Source of the DNA: Microbacterium sp.
Lineage (GTDB): Bacteria > Actinomycetota > Actinomycetes > Actinomycetales > Microbacteriaceae
DNA: 47,472 nt
Direction: 5' to 3'
NCBI GenBank assembly: GCA_031277885.1
Contig: JAITLM010000048.1
Span: 1-47,472 of the forward strand
A program made the position numbers and the translations under genes. Within the stretch, counting starts at the first letter, position 1. Every line of letters starts with the position of its first letter. This document shows positions 34,193 through 41,547 of the stretch, in pieces. Under the pieces are notes generated by a model. That model made no database searches, was not told the origin of the DNA, and saw nothing but the letters and a program-made list of their open reading frames with translations.

Positions 34193-34521
34193 CTGCGCGA
34201 GCAGTTGGTCAATGTGAGCGATCAGACCTGCGGTTCGATGGCGTGCCGCGGCCCACACGACAGCATCGTCGATCACGGCGTAGCCGTGAGCAAGAACGTT
34301 CCGCAGCCCGACGATGCGGTGAAGGTCAGGGATCGCCTCGGCCGTCTCCGGATCCGTCCTCCGAAGGTTCCCGAGCGCCTCCCCCACAGCTGACGCTCGA
34401 CGGCGGATCGACGGAGAGCGTCCTTGCGATAGCCGGCCTCATCGAGACCGGCGATGAACTCGGTCACCTGCAGTGCCGCTTCCTTCGCATCCCAGAGAAA
34501 CGCGGATGACTCAGGCCGCAT
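34178..34521 (-). pseudogene. hepT: HepT toxin (HEPN/DUF86), frameshifted
   Basis: Residues 1-44 (SAFLWDAKEAALQVTEFIAG, then AVERQL) are in one frame. The rest (VGEALGNLRRTDPE, IPDLHRIVGLRNVLAHGY) is in another from 34387 to the stop. Joined, they give a HepT of normal length, with the RNase motif R-x4-H-x-Y intact as RNVLAHGY. Family members usually have about three more residues at the junction, so a 7-base deletion is likely. HepT is an RNA-cutting toxin held inactive by MntA. Unless the base call is wrong, this toxin is dead. It starts inside the mntA end. Confidence 0.8.
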
Positions 34522-34816
34522 AGAGTTCCTCGGCGGTCGCGAACGCGCGCTCCCGGAAGAATGGATTGCGCACCGCCTCCGACATGACGAGATCGACCGG
34601 GTAGCCGAAGATCCGCTCTAGATCCTCCTTGAGCCCGAAATAGGCGTCGAACGAATCCCCGTCGTCCGTCGCGAGATCGACGAGCACATCGACGTCACTG
34701 TGCTCCGGGTCGAACCGATCGGTCACCGCGGACCCGAAGACGCGGAGGCGTCGAACGCCGCGAGCCCGCGCGACGCGCGCGACCTCCTCGATGTCCACGT
34801 CGAACCTCAGCACCAT
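34511..34816 (-). CDS. mntA: MntA-type minimal nucleotidyltransferase antitoxin
   Basis: A 101-residue nucleotidyltransferase. The signature VFGSAVTDRFDPEHSDVDVL (GS at 28-29, Asp41 and Asp43) is intact, followed by FGLKEDLERIFGYPVDLV. MntA antitoxins AMPylate a tyrosine of the HepT toxin to block it. It overlaps hepT by 11 bases. It begins just beyond the terminator of the tRNA pair and has its own TACACT box six bases before the ATG. The antitoxin is whole while its toxin partner is frameshifted. Confidence 0.9.
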   Translation of the reverse strand: MVLRFDVDIEEVARVARARGVRRLRVFGSAVTDRFDPEHSDVDVLVDLATDDGDSFDAYFGLKEDLERIFGYPVDLVMSEAVRNPFFRERAFATAEELYAA

Positions 34817-34844
34817 GCTCCGAGTGTAGCCACCCAGATACGAC

Positions 34845-34866
34845 AAAACCCCCGGAAATCCGGGGG
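34845..34866 (-). terminator. Rho-independent terminator of the tRNA-Thr/tRNA-Met unit
   Basis: CCCCCGGA and TCCGGGGG form a tight stem. On the minus strand the stem is followed by TTTTG, and it lies just after the 3' end of tRNA-Met. It should end the tRNA transcript before mntA. Confidence 0.85.
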
Positions 34867-34876
34867 TCTCGATCTG

Positions 34877-34950
34877 TAGCAGGAGCGGGGCTTGAACCCG
34901 CGACCTCACGATTATGAGTCGTGCGCTCTCACCAACTGAGCTACCCTGCC
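34877..34950 (-). tRNA. tRNA-Met (anticodon CAT)
   Basis: Seventy-four bases fold as a full cloverleaf. Elements are acceptor GGCAGGG/TCCTGCT, D-arm GCTCAGTTGGTGAGAGC, anticodon stem CACGA/TCGTG with loop CTCATAA, and T-arm GCGGGTTCAAGCCCCGC. The 3' CCA is not encoded. Its 3' half is repeated in decayed form at 34141-34192. Confidence 0.95.
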
Positions 34951-34975
34951 GCACGGCATCCGCATGGATACTGCG

Positions 34976-35047
34976 AGCCCCGAGTCAGGATTGAACTGAC
35001 GACCCCTTCCTTACCATGGAAGTGCTCTGCCACTGAGCTATCGGGGC
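34976..35047 (-). tRNA. tRNA-Thr (anticodon GGT)
   Basis: Seventy-two bases with acceptor GCCCCGA/TCGGGGC, D-arm GCTCAGTGGCAGAGC, anticodon stem CTTCC/GGAAG around loop ATGGTAA, and T-arm GTCAGTTCAATCCTGAC. It lies 25 bases before tRNA-Met on the same strand, and the two are probably co-transcribed. Confidence 0.95.
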
Positions 35048-35155
35048 GTGTGCCCTCAGAGGGCAACCAGACGAGAATACCAAAGAATCTGCGCGCCACC
35101 GAATCGGGGCGACTCCTTCGTCACACGGGCGTGTCCGCGTCCGGATCCTGCGATC

Positions 35156-35950
35156 TCAGGCGGCGTCGAGGATCCTGCGTCGCAGTTCGGCGACGAGCTC
35201 GGCGCCGCCGGCGAGGTTCAATCGGCGCACGACATCGGGACCCTCCGGGCGGAGGAAGACCCCGCCCGCCTCCTGCACTAGCAGCGCTCCGGCCGCGTAG
35301 TCCCAGGGGCCGAGGCCGCGCTCGAAGTAGCCGTCGAGGCGGCCCGCGGCGACGTAGGCCAGGTCGGTCGCAGCACTGCCTCCGCGGCGCAGATCGCGCG
35401 CGATGGGCATCACCCGGCCGACCGTCGCGAGATCGCCGGCGTGCGTGCTCGGGTCGTAACCGAAACCGGTCGCGAGCAGGGCACCCGCGGGCCCGGGCTC
35501 GGCGATGCGCAGGCGCTCGCCGTTGCGGAACGCGCCTTCGCCGCGGGCGGCCGAGAACGTCTCCCCCACGACCGGCGACTGCACGACTCCGGCGAGCGCG
35601 GTCCATCGGTCGGGATCGCTGCCGCCTTCGACGACCGCGATGCTCACCGCGTAGAGCGGGATGCCGGAGGCGTAGTTGACGGTCCCGTCGATCGGATCGA
35701 CGACCCAGGTTATGCCGGTGGATCCGTCACCGCCGCCCGATTCCTCGCCCAGGAAGCCATCCCCCGGACGCTCTGTGTTCAGGCGTGCACGGATCAGTGC
35801 CTCGACCTCGCGATCCGCCTCGGTGACGATGTCCGCCAGCGACGACTTGCTCGCCGCGATCGACACGCCCTCCGCGCGGCGCCGCTGCGCCAGCTCCCCG
35901 GCTTCGCGGGCGATCTCGGTCGCGAGGTCGCGGAGCTCCGCAGCGGTCAC
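35156..35950 (-). CDS. Inositol monophosphatase family phosphatase
   Basis: A 264-residue Mg-dependent phosphatase. Metal motifs are FLGEESGGG, WVVDPIDGTVNYASGIP and GPWDYAAGALLVQEAGGVF, and ADIVTEADREVEALI lies near the N-terminus. It may act on inositol-1-phosphate, histidinol phosphate or another small phosphomonoester. The start is GTG, overlapping the stop of the upstream membrane-protein gene as GTGA. The GC-rich N-terminus has no signal peptide. Confidence 0.92.
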   Translation of the reverse strand: MTAAELRDLATEIAREAGELAQRRRAEGVSIAASKSSLADIVTEADREVEALIRARLNTERPGDGFLGEESGGGDGSTGITWVVDPIDGTVNYASGIPLYAVSIAVVEGGSDPDRWTALAGVVQSPVVGETFSAARGEGAFRNGERLRIAEPGPAGALLATGFGYDPSTHAGDLATVGRVMPIARDLRRGGSAATDLAYVAAGRLDGYFERGLGPWDYAAGALLVQEAGGVFLRPEGPDVVRRLNLAGGAELVAELRRRILDAA

Positions 35951-37113
35951 TGCGCGGCCGGAGGCGTCGGTGCGGCCGGGGGCGCGGCGGGCGGCGCCGG
36001 CGGGAATTCGGGCGCTGCCGTCGACGGCCCGGCCGGGTCCGTGTCGGCCGCGGAGGATTCCGCGTGCAGCGCACCCGTCAGACCGTGGCCACCCGTGGTC
36101 GGCTGCGTGGCGACGTCTGCGGCGGGCTGCGCAGGCGCATCCGGGGTCGCCGGCGCTGCCTGGACCGGAGCCGGCGCCTGGACCGGGGTGGCCGGCTGAA
36201 CGGCCGCCTCGACGCCGAGCTGCGCCATCGCGGCCTCGGTCGCGGACTGCGCGAGTACGGGCGGAACGGGCGCGGGGAGCTGTCCCGGGATCGTCGCCCC
36301 CGGCGAAGGAACACCCGTGTAGTACGCGTTCCAGTCGGGGCTGCCGTCGGCGAAGAACGGCAGAGGGGTGCGGCCGTCGGCATAGGTGGGCCACGGCTGC
36401 GGCTCGGCGGTGGGGTACGCGGCGGCGGCCGGTGCCGCGTAGGCCACTGCGGCGGGTGCCGCAAAGGCCACGGGCGCGACCGGAGCCGGCTTCTTCGGTG
36501 CGAACAGCGCGTTCAGGAGCGGGATCAGCATCGTGCCGACCGCAGTGAGGATCGTGAGCGCGACGACGATCCGCCAGTACAGCTCGTCGTAGTGGAAGGT
36601 GTGCGGGAACGTCAGGTAGAAGACCAGCATCACGACGAGGCCCGTGAGGAACGCGTACGTCACCCATACGATCGCGCGCGTGAACGTGGTCTCGTGGCGC
36701 GCGGCCGCCTTCTGGAACAGTCGCACGTGCAGCAGGGCGAGCTGCAGGATCCCGACGACGAGCACGAGCTGGAAGAAGCGCTCGACGCCCCCGAAGTAGG
36801 AGTCGTCGGGCAGCCAGATCTTCACCGCGCCGACCAGCAGCGCGATGATCCAGGAGAGCATGCTGAGCAGCGCGAGCCAGTCCTCGCGGTTCGGCGCCAG
36901 GCTGGCCTCGAGGATCGCGATCGCCGCGAAGCCCGCCAGCAGCACGATCGTGAGGAATGCGCGGCCGATCAGCCCCTGCTGGTCTCCGATGAGCACCCAG
37001 ATGACGCACACCAGCGCGGCGGCGATGAGGGCTCCGATCGCGATCCAGATCGCTCCGCGGATGAGCAATGAGGTGTTCGGCCCCGTCTTGGCCGGTGTCG
37101 TCGTGTTCGCCAT
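35947..37113 (-). CDS. Membrane protein with a Pro/Ala-rich C-terminal tail
   Basis: A 388-residue protein. About six to seven hydrophobic segments lie in residues 17-205 (for example AIWIAIGALIAAALVCVIWV and GIGRAFLTIVLL-like stretches, ending AVGTMLIPLLNALF). A long low-complexity tail from about 210 follows, dominated by Ala and Pro, with an aromatic patch PWPTYADGRTPLPFFADGS. The tail may be cytoplasmic and could bind partners or cross the cell wall. I do not recognise the family. It is translationally coupled to the inositol-monophosphatase-like gene. Confidence 0.8.
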   Translation of the reverse strand: MANTTTPAKTGPNTSLLIRGAIWIAIGALIAAALVCVIWVLIGDQQGLIGRAFLTIVLLAGFAAIAILEASLAPNREDWLALLSMLSWIIALLVGAVKIWLPDDSYFGGVERFFQLVLVVGILQLALLHVRLFQKAAARHETTFTRAIVWVTYAFLTGLVVMLVFYLTFPHTFHYDELYWRIVVALTILTAVGTMLIPLLNALFAPKKPAPVAPVAFAAPAAVAYAAPAAAAYPTAEPQPWPTYADGRTPLPFFADGSPDWNAYYTGVPSPGATIPGQLPAPVPPVLAQSATEAAMAQLGVEAAVQPATPVQAPAPVQAAPATPDAPAQPAADVATQPTTGGHGLTGALHAESSAADTDPAGPSTAAPEFPPAPPAAPPAAPTPPAAQ

Positions 37114-37262
37114 GGGATCCCCCCGTCTGTGGTGCTCTCATCCTTGCACGCGTCGGCACGCGCGCTGGGGGCGATTCACGATCGGGGGTGAACTCGTCGG
37201 GACCGAGCGGCGTGGAGGCCGATGCCGCGCCGGTGATGAGTCCGTCGGGATGAGCGGAGCGG

Positions 37263-38054
37263 TCAGCGCCCGGAGGAGCGCTTCGCGAATGCGGCGATGA
37301 GCCCCTGCGCCTCCGGACCGCTGAAGGCGGCGGAGATCGTGCGGGCCTCTTCGTCCAGCTGCTCCGGGAAGGTGCGCTCGTCCCGGGAGCGGATCAGGCG
37401 CTTCGCCTGCCCGTAGGCGCCGAACGCGCCGGACAGCCAGAACCGCGCTACCTCCTCCGCCCTGGTGCGCACGGACGCGGCGATCGTCGCCGCATCTCCC
37501 TCGCCGACCGCCTCGGCGGCGATGCCCCACTCGACGGCCTCTGCGGCCGTGAGCATGCGATCGGTGAGGAGCAGCTGCAGGGCGCGGCGCTGACCGACCG
37601 CCGCGGCCAGCTGCGCGCTGACCGAGAGGTCCGGCGTGAGACCGACGTTCGCGTAGAGGCTGCCGAAGAGCGAATCGGATCCGACCACGGCGTAGTCGCT
37701 CGCGAGCAGGATCCCCAGGCCTCCCCCGGCGGTGGTGCCGTGCGCGGCCGCGACGACCGGCACGGAAGAGGACGTCAGCGCCGTGATGCCGGAGTGGATG
37801 ACCTGCGCGAGCCGCTCGATCTCGTCGTTCCCGCCCATGCCCGTCGCCATGTCGATCACGTCTCCGCCCGCGCAGAACGCGCGGCCCTCGCCCTCGATCA
37901 GGATCGCGCCAACCGCGCTGTCCGCGACCGCGGCCGCCGTCGCGTCCGCCCACGCGTGCGCGAGCTCGGCGTTGAAGGCGTTCAGCCGCTGCGGACGGTT
38001 CAGCGTGATCCGGGCGAGGCCGTCCTCGACGCGGTAGAGCAGGGGCTCGGACAT
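37263..38054 (-). CDS. Enoyl-CoA hydratase/isomerase family protein
   Basis: A 263-residue crotonase. Its elements are ARITLNRPQRLNAFNAELAH (near 14-33), EGRAFCAGGDVIDMA (oxyanion hole), VPVVAAAHGTTAGGGLGILLA and VGLTPDLSVSAQLA. The usual first catalytic Glu position (GGG-E-L) is Leu in GGGLGI, while an Asp lies in TPDLS, so isomerase-type or other chemistry is more likely than simple hydration. It stands alone, with GGAG before the ATG. Its pathway is unknown. Confidence 0.88.
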   Translation of the reverse strand: MSEPLLYRVEDGLARITLNRPQRLNAFNAELAHAWADATAAAVADSAVGAILIEGEGRAFCAGGDVIDMATGMGGNDEIERLAQVIHSGITALTSSSVPVVAAAHGTTAGGGLGILLASDYAVVGSDSLFGSLYANVGLTPDLSVSAQLAAAVGQRRALQLLLTDRMLTAAEAVEWGIAAEAVGEGDAATIAASVRTRAEEVARFWLSGAFGAYGQAKRLIRSRDERTFPEQLDEEARTISAAFSGPEAQGLIAAFAKRSSGR

Positions 38055-38182
38055 GGTGCTCCTTCGGGATCGGCGGTGATCGCACGGCCCGTGGGCCGCT
38101 CGTTCAGCCTACCCGCGCCAGGCCAGGCTTTGGCACCGAGTCTCAAGCGATGTGAGCCTGAGGTTCAACACGTTCGGCGCAC

Positions 38183-38260
38183 CGGATGCACGATCCGGGA
38201 ACGGATGCACGACGGATCCGGCGTTTCGATCGTGCTTCCGTGCCGCGGTCGTGCATCCGT
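38183..38260. repeat. Inverted repeat upstream of the enoyl-CoA hydratase gene
   Basis: CGGATGCACGA occurs at 38183 and 38202, and its inverse TCGTGCATCCG at 38249. The pair ACGGATGCACGAC (38201-38213) and GTCGTGCATCCGT (38248-38260) is perfect. The element sits in a 260-base gap that holds no gene. Beyond it, short GAGCCCGCCGAGCC-like direct repeats run to about 38310. Confidence 0.75.
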
Positions 38261-38314
38261 CGCGAGCCCGCCGAGCCTCGAAGCCGCCGAGCCCCGAGCC
38301 CGCCGGGCGCCGTG

Positions 38315-38806
38315 TCAGGCCGCGCCGAGCACGGAGGCGACGAAGGAGTAGACGCGGCGGTGCGTGCCGTCCAGGCGGCGGTCGGCGTGCTGCTCGGCGC
38401 GGATCTCGTTGGGGGCGAGCGGAGGAACGATCCGCACGCTCTCGTGACACGAGAGGTCGGCGCAGATGTAGGTGCCCACGACGGATCCCTTGCGCCCCTC
38501 CGCACCCGCTCGGCGCGCGGCGAACAGGGCGACCTGGTTGCCGGGCTGCATCGTGTGGCAGAGGTTGCACATCCCGGAGCGGACGCGGGACGGATCCGCG
38601 GCGCGCAGCACGATCCCCACGGCCTCGCCGTCCTGCTCGATCAGGATGTAGCCGCTGCGGGAGGCGATCGGATCCCGCCAGGCGAAGAAGTCGAGATAGT
38701 CCCACTCCGCGAGGAGCAGGTCGTGCGGCATCGCGATCTCGGCGACCTCGTCAGGCTCGGCGTTGCGGAACGACGCCCGGATCTGGTCTTCGGTGAGGGC
38801 ACGCAT
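38315..38806 (-). CDS. FBP-domain (treble-clef zinc finger, EF-G-binding type) protein
   Basis: A 163-residue protein of the FBP C-terminal treble-clef family. The zinc ligands are likely in GMCNLCHTMQPG and TYICADLSCHESVR, with LDFFAWRDP before them and a closing VYSFVASVLG. Members such as FusB bind elongation factor G and can rescue stalled ribosomes or give fusidic-acid resistance. Distant actinobacterial members have no tested role. A TAGACT box seven bases before the ATG indicates leaderless expression. Confidence 0.85.
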   Translation of the reverse strand: MRALTEDQIRASFRNAEPDEVAEIAMPHDLLLAEWDYLDFFAWRDPIASRSGYILIEQDGEAVGIVLRAADPSRVRSGMCNLCHTMQPGNQVALFAARRAGAEGRKGSVVGTYICADLSCHESVRIVPPLAPNEIRAEQHADRRLDGTHRRVYSFVASVLGAA

Positions 38807-38816
38807 GACGACCAGT

Positions 38817-39299
38817 CTAGGAAGTCGGAGCGCGGTCACCTCGGTCGCTCCGCGCGAGGTGGAGGATCGGGTACGGGCGACCGTCCCCGTCGAGTTCGCT
38901 CCGCCCCGTCGGCGTGAAGCCCCGGCTCAGGTAGAAGCCGTGCGCGCCGGTGTTCTGCTCGTTGACGTCCACGCGCGTGACCGCGAGATTCTCGATCACG
39001 TGCTGGAGGAGGAGCGTCCCCACGCCCGATCCCCGCGCTTCGTCGGCGACGAACAGCATCTCCAGGGAGCCTTCCGCGACTCCCGCGAAGCCGACCGGAC
39101 GGCCGTCGCGCTCGGCGACCTCGAGCGTCACCGCCGGGAGGTAGACGGAGGCGAGGTCGCCCTCGATGCGCGCGAAGTCCTCGTCGGCGAGGAAGTCGTG
39201 CGTCGCTCGGACGGCGCTCCGCCAGATCTCGACCAGCCGCGGGTAGTCCTCGGCGCCGCGCGCGGGACGGATGATCAGCGGGGTCGGTTCGGTGGGCAT
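38817..39299 (-). CDS. GNAT-family N-acetyltransferase
   Basis: A 160-residue GNAT protein resembling YjaB. LIIRPARGAEDYPRLVEIW at the start is followed by FAGVAEGSLEMLFVADEARG, the acetyl-CoA-binding motif SGVGTLLLQHVI (R/Q-x-x-G-x-G/A region), then VNEQNTGAHGFYLSRGFTPTG. It transfers acetyl from acetyl-CoA to an unknown amine. The stop lies ten bases before the FBP-domain gene start, where that gene has its own promoter box. Confidence 0.9.
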   Translation of the reverse strand: MPTEPTPLIIRPARGAEDYPRLVEIWRSAVRATHDFLADEDFARIEGDLASVYLPAVTLEVAERDGRPVGFAGVAEGSLEMLFVADEARGSGVGTLLLQHVIENLAVTRVDVNEQNTGAHGFYLSRGFTPTGRSELDGDGRPYPILHLARSDRGDRAPTS

Positions 39300-39434
39300 C
39301 CTGCGATCCTGCCACGAGTCGGGTTCGGGCGCCGGAGCACCCCGGAGACGACCCCGTCAGAGGCTCTCGCGCGCTCCGGTCATCGCCGGTCGAGGAGCCC
39401 TCCCCCGGCGAGGCTCACCACCGCATGACGCGCG

Positions 39435-39950
39435 TCACGAGGAGAGGGCGAAAGGCGTCAACGGCTCCACCCGGTCGGTGCCGGCGTTCTCCTGCAGACG
39501 GGGAAGCGCCTCGGTGAGGCTCTCACCGAGGAGGTGAAGCGCGTTCATGCCGCGGGACTCCCACACCGGGAACTCGCCGTCCTCATTCCGTGAGGAGACG
39601 TCCCAGAGCAGGACATCCCCGTTCTCGCTCCAGCCGAACACTTCCAGTCGCTCGGCGAGATCCCAGTCGCCGTCGGGCTGGACCATCCAGTCGTAGCCCT
39701 CCTCACGTCCGTCGAGGAAGACGGCGCGGAATCGAGCGGTGAGGTTCGCCGCACGGCTGCGGCCGTCCGCGAAACCCGGGAGCACGGGCGGGTAGACGAG
39801 CCACAGGCCGAACGTCCGCGCCCATCCGTGGGAACGGATGAAATCACGGTAGCTCGGCGGATAGCCGCCGCCATCGGCGAAGCGGAAGGCATCGAGCGCC
39901 ACGAGGTCGACGTGGTCGAGCACAGGGAGCCCAGGCGTGGAACCGACCAT
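39435..39950 (-). CDS. SMI1/KNR4 (SUKH) family protein
   Basis: A 171-residue protein. YPPSYRDFIRSHGWARTFGLW near the N-terminus, then LLWDVSSRNEDGEFPVWESR, fits the SMI1/KNR4 (SUKH) superfamily. Many bacterial members are immunity proteins against polymorphic toxins. No toxin gene is adjacent, so the role is open. A TACGAT box six bases before the ATG suggests a leaderless mRNA. A heptamer repeat array lies about 150 bases upstream. Confidence 0.75.
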   Translation of the reverse strand: MVGSTPGLPVLDHVDLVALDAFRFADGGGYPPSYRDFIRSHGWARTFGLWLVYPPVLPGFADGRSRAANLTARFRAVFLDGREEGYDWMVQPDGDWDLAERLEVFGWSENGDVLLWDVSSRNEDGEFPVWESRGMNALHLLGESLTEALPRLQENAGTDRVEPLTPFALSS

Positions 39951-40110
39951 GCCCCCATCGTACGGGCGCCTTCACCCGGGACGGATCCTCGAAAGCCGGC
40001 GGAGCGCCATCGGCAGGCGCGCGACGCCGCCTGCGACGGCGGTGCGTGCAGACTCGGCACGCGGCGCGCAACCCGAGGGAACGCAAGCGGCGCTCGACGC
40101 TCCGGAGCGG

Positions 40111-40152
40111 GCTGGAGGCTGGAGGCTGGAGGCTGGAGGCTGGAGGCTGGAG
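40111..40152. repeat. Heptanucleotide tandem repeat (GCTGGAG x6)
   Basis: Six perfect copies of GCTGGAG in a 268-base gap between the SMI1-like gene start and the small membrane-protein gene. The copies are identical, so the array is young or kept uniform by slippage. It lies upstream of the SMI1-like promoter, outside any supported gene. Confidence 0.95.
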
Positions 40153-40155
40153 GGT

Positions 40156-40188
40156 GAGAATGGCCCCGCGAGACACGGGGCCATTCTC
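40156..40188. terminator. Strong hairpin after the small membrane-protein gene
   Basis: A perfect 13-base stem (GAGAATGGCCCCG and CGGGGCCATTCTC) with a 7-base loop, 30 bases after the stop of the membrane-protein gene. There is no long T-tract on either side. It directly borders the heptamer array. Confidence 0.7.
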
Positions 40189-40218
40189 GTTCGGGTCACC
40201 CTAGAAGGGATCGAAACC

Positions 40219-40446
40219 TCAGAACCTCGAATGGCCAAGCGTTCTTGAACGTGGAAGTGCAACAAGTACCGCAAGAGCTCCGAGTACAGGCACAATGAGG
40301 GTCAGCAGTCCCCAGAAGAGTACGCGACCGGAGAAACCCTCTCTAAGGCGTACCAGTCTCACGAACACATAGACATCCAATGCGATCGTGACTGCCATGA
40401 AGGCAGCGATGATCAGCAAATGCACCCATGAGAGTCCGGCGAACAT
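40219..40446 (-). CDS. Small two-span membrane protein
   Basis: A 75-residue protein with two clear membrane spans: WVHLLIIAAFMAVTIALDVYVF (written as residues 7-28) and LFWGLLTLIVPVLGALAVLVAL. A basic loop VRLVRLREGFSGR lies between them, and the tail is short and basic. The pattern resembles PLDc-N/YtlC-like membrane helices but is too short for firm assignment. Its ATG shares one base with the stop of the secreted-protein gene (TAATG), so the two are coupled and may act together at the cell surface. Confidence 0.75.
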   Translation of the reverse strand: MFAGLSWVHLLIIAAFMAVTIALDVYVFVRLVRLREGFSGRVLFWGLLTLIVPVLGALAVLVALPRSRTLGHSRF

Positions 40447-41132
40447 TAGTTGCTCCAAGCTCCTCGGTCCTTCGCGAACAGGCTCAGCGTAGCCCGGCCA
40501 TTCGCGACGCCCGTGTTCCAGTTCGTATACAAGTTAATCTGAGCAGCGAGGCTTCCCGACTGATACTGCCTGACCAGCTCAAACTTCGGGTCCGAGCAGG
40601 TCATCAGCGGACCGCAGGTGAATGCAGCCTGCCCCCAGTTGTACACGCTTGCCTGGAGATCCATCTTCCGATAAGAACTGACGAAGCTCAGCTCGACGGT
40701 GCCGAACCAGCCGTGGACTCGGCAGTCGTTGGCATAGGTGGGGGCATCGACGGCGCAGCTACCGACGCTTCGCGTGAGGGACGCCACATTCGGCTCGATC
40801 GTGGCGACCGTGATCGAGCCGTCGTTGAACCGGGCAACGGTCGTCTGCTTGTCACCGTCGACCGTCGTTTCGCTCGAGACCGGGCTCGCCCCCGTCATCG
40901 AGTCGATACCTTGACCCGCATCGAGCTTCTGCAGCAACACTGCTTGGGTATCGGCAGGCACACCGTATTCGGTCCAGACGGCCTTCATGTCCTGCTCGGA
41001 CGTACCGAGATCATCAGACGACGCCTTCGTCGTCGTTGCTGCCATTGCGGAGGGAACAGCTCCTACTCCGATGGCCAAAGTGGCCACCAGAATAGCTACG
41101 CCAAACATCGAATTCTTACGCATCAAGTGCAT
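40446..41132 (-). CDS. Secreted protein with a Sec signal peptide, unknown family
   Basis: A 228-residue protein. MHLMRKNSMFG, a hydrophobic stretch FGVAILVATLAIGVGAV and the cleavage-like PSAMA-ATT give a clear Sec signal peptide. The mature part has two possible disulphide pairs (GSCAVDAPTYANDCRVHGWF and FTCGPLMTCSDP) and many Thr, Ser and Asn. The start was chosen because GAGGAG lies seven bases before it. Base composition is clearly less GC-rich than its neighbours, which suggests acquisition by transfer. It is coupled to a small membrane protein. I do not recognise the fold. Confidence 0.75.
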   Translation of the reverse strand: MHLMRKNSMFGVAILVATLAIGVGAVPSAMAATTTKASSDDLGTSEQDMKAVWTEYGVPADTQAVLLQKLDAGQGIDSMTGASPVSSETTVDGDKQTTVARFNDGSITVATIEPNVASLTRSVGSCAVDAPTYANDCRVHGWFGTVELSFVSSYRKMDLQASVYNWGQAAFTCGPLMTCSDPKFELVRQYQSGSLAAQINLYTNWNTGVANGRATLSLFAKDRGAWSN

Positions 41133-41154
41133 TCTCGTGCTCCTCAATGTTCAC

Positions 41155-41212
41155 ACCATGTTCCGTAAGCGCGCACTCTGAATCGTTCGGAGATTCAAGC
41201 AGGGAACATGGT
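41155..41212. promoter_or_regulatory. Inverted repeats upstream of the secreted-protein gene
   Basis: ACCATGTTCC (41155-41164) and GGAACATGGT (41203-41212) are perfect inverses 38 bases apart, enclosing a GAATC/GATTC dyad (41180-41196). The transcript leader of the secreted-protein gene could fold into this structure. Function is unknown. Confidence 0.45.
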
Positions 41213-41313
41213 CCCTGTGTTCTTCACTCGGAGGCTAGCCGAGCGCCACCGCACCGCACTTGGGCTTTTATCTAGAAGATATGGACTAAGGTAGCTGGAC
41301 TATTCGGGGTCGT

Positions 41314-41547
41314 TTGGGTAGGGCTGGCGTCCCTGTCCGACTTCTCGCCTTCGAGGCGCGCAATCCGTCGTGGCGCGGAGACAACGAGACGCGGATCCGG
41401 GACGAGCTCGGCCTCTCCCCCGCGCGCTACGTCGTGCTGCTCGAACGCGCCGCGGCGAGCCTTGAGGGCATGAAGGCGGATCCGCTTCGCGCGCGCCGGG
41501 TGCTTAATTCACGCCGCCGCGGATCCGCTGGGGCTCCCGATGAATGA
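41314..41547 (+). CDS. DUF3263-family small protein
   Basis: A 77-residue protein. LLAFEARNPSWRGDNETRIR then LGLSPARYVVLLERAAASLE and DPLRARRVLNSRRR matches the actinobacterial DUF3263 family, whose members have a helix-turn-helix-like helical core and no known role. The only possible start is TTG at 41314, since an in-frame stop lies nine codons upstream; translation efficiency may be low. It overlaps a second short frame by eight bases. Confidence 0.75.
   Translation: MGRAGVPVRLLAFEARNPSWRGDNETRIRDELGLSPARYVVLLERAAASLEGMKADPLRARRVLNSRRRGSAGAPDE

Noticed and set aside
34178..34387. A separate small gene starting with GTG at 34387.
   Set aside because: It is the C-terminal two-thirds of HepT. 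The N-terminal part lies directly upstream in another frame, so it is one broken gene.
37114..37262. Possible regulatory element in the 149-base gap between the membrane-protein gene and the enoyl-CoA hydratase.
   Set aside because: I see no convincing dyad, promoter or terminator there beyond the ribosome site of the membrane-protein gene.
40111..40152. Heptamer array as CRISPR or as a coding repeat.
   Set aside because: Units are contiguous 7-mers without spacers, and no supported gene covers them.
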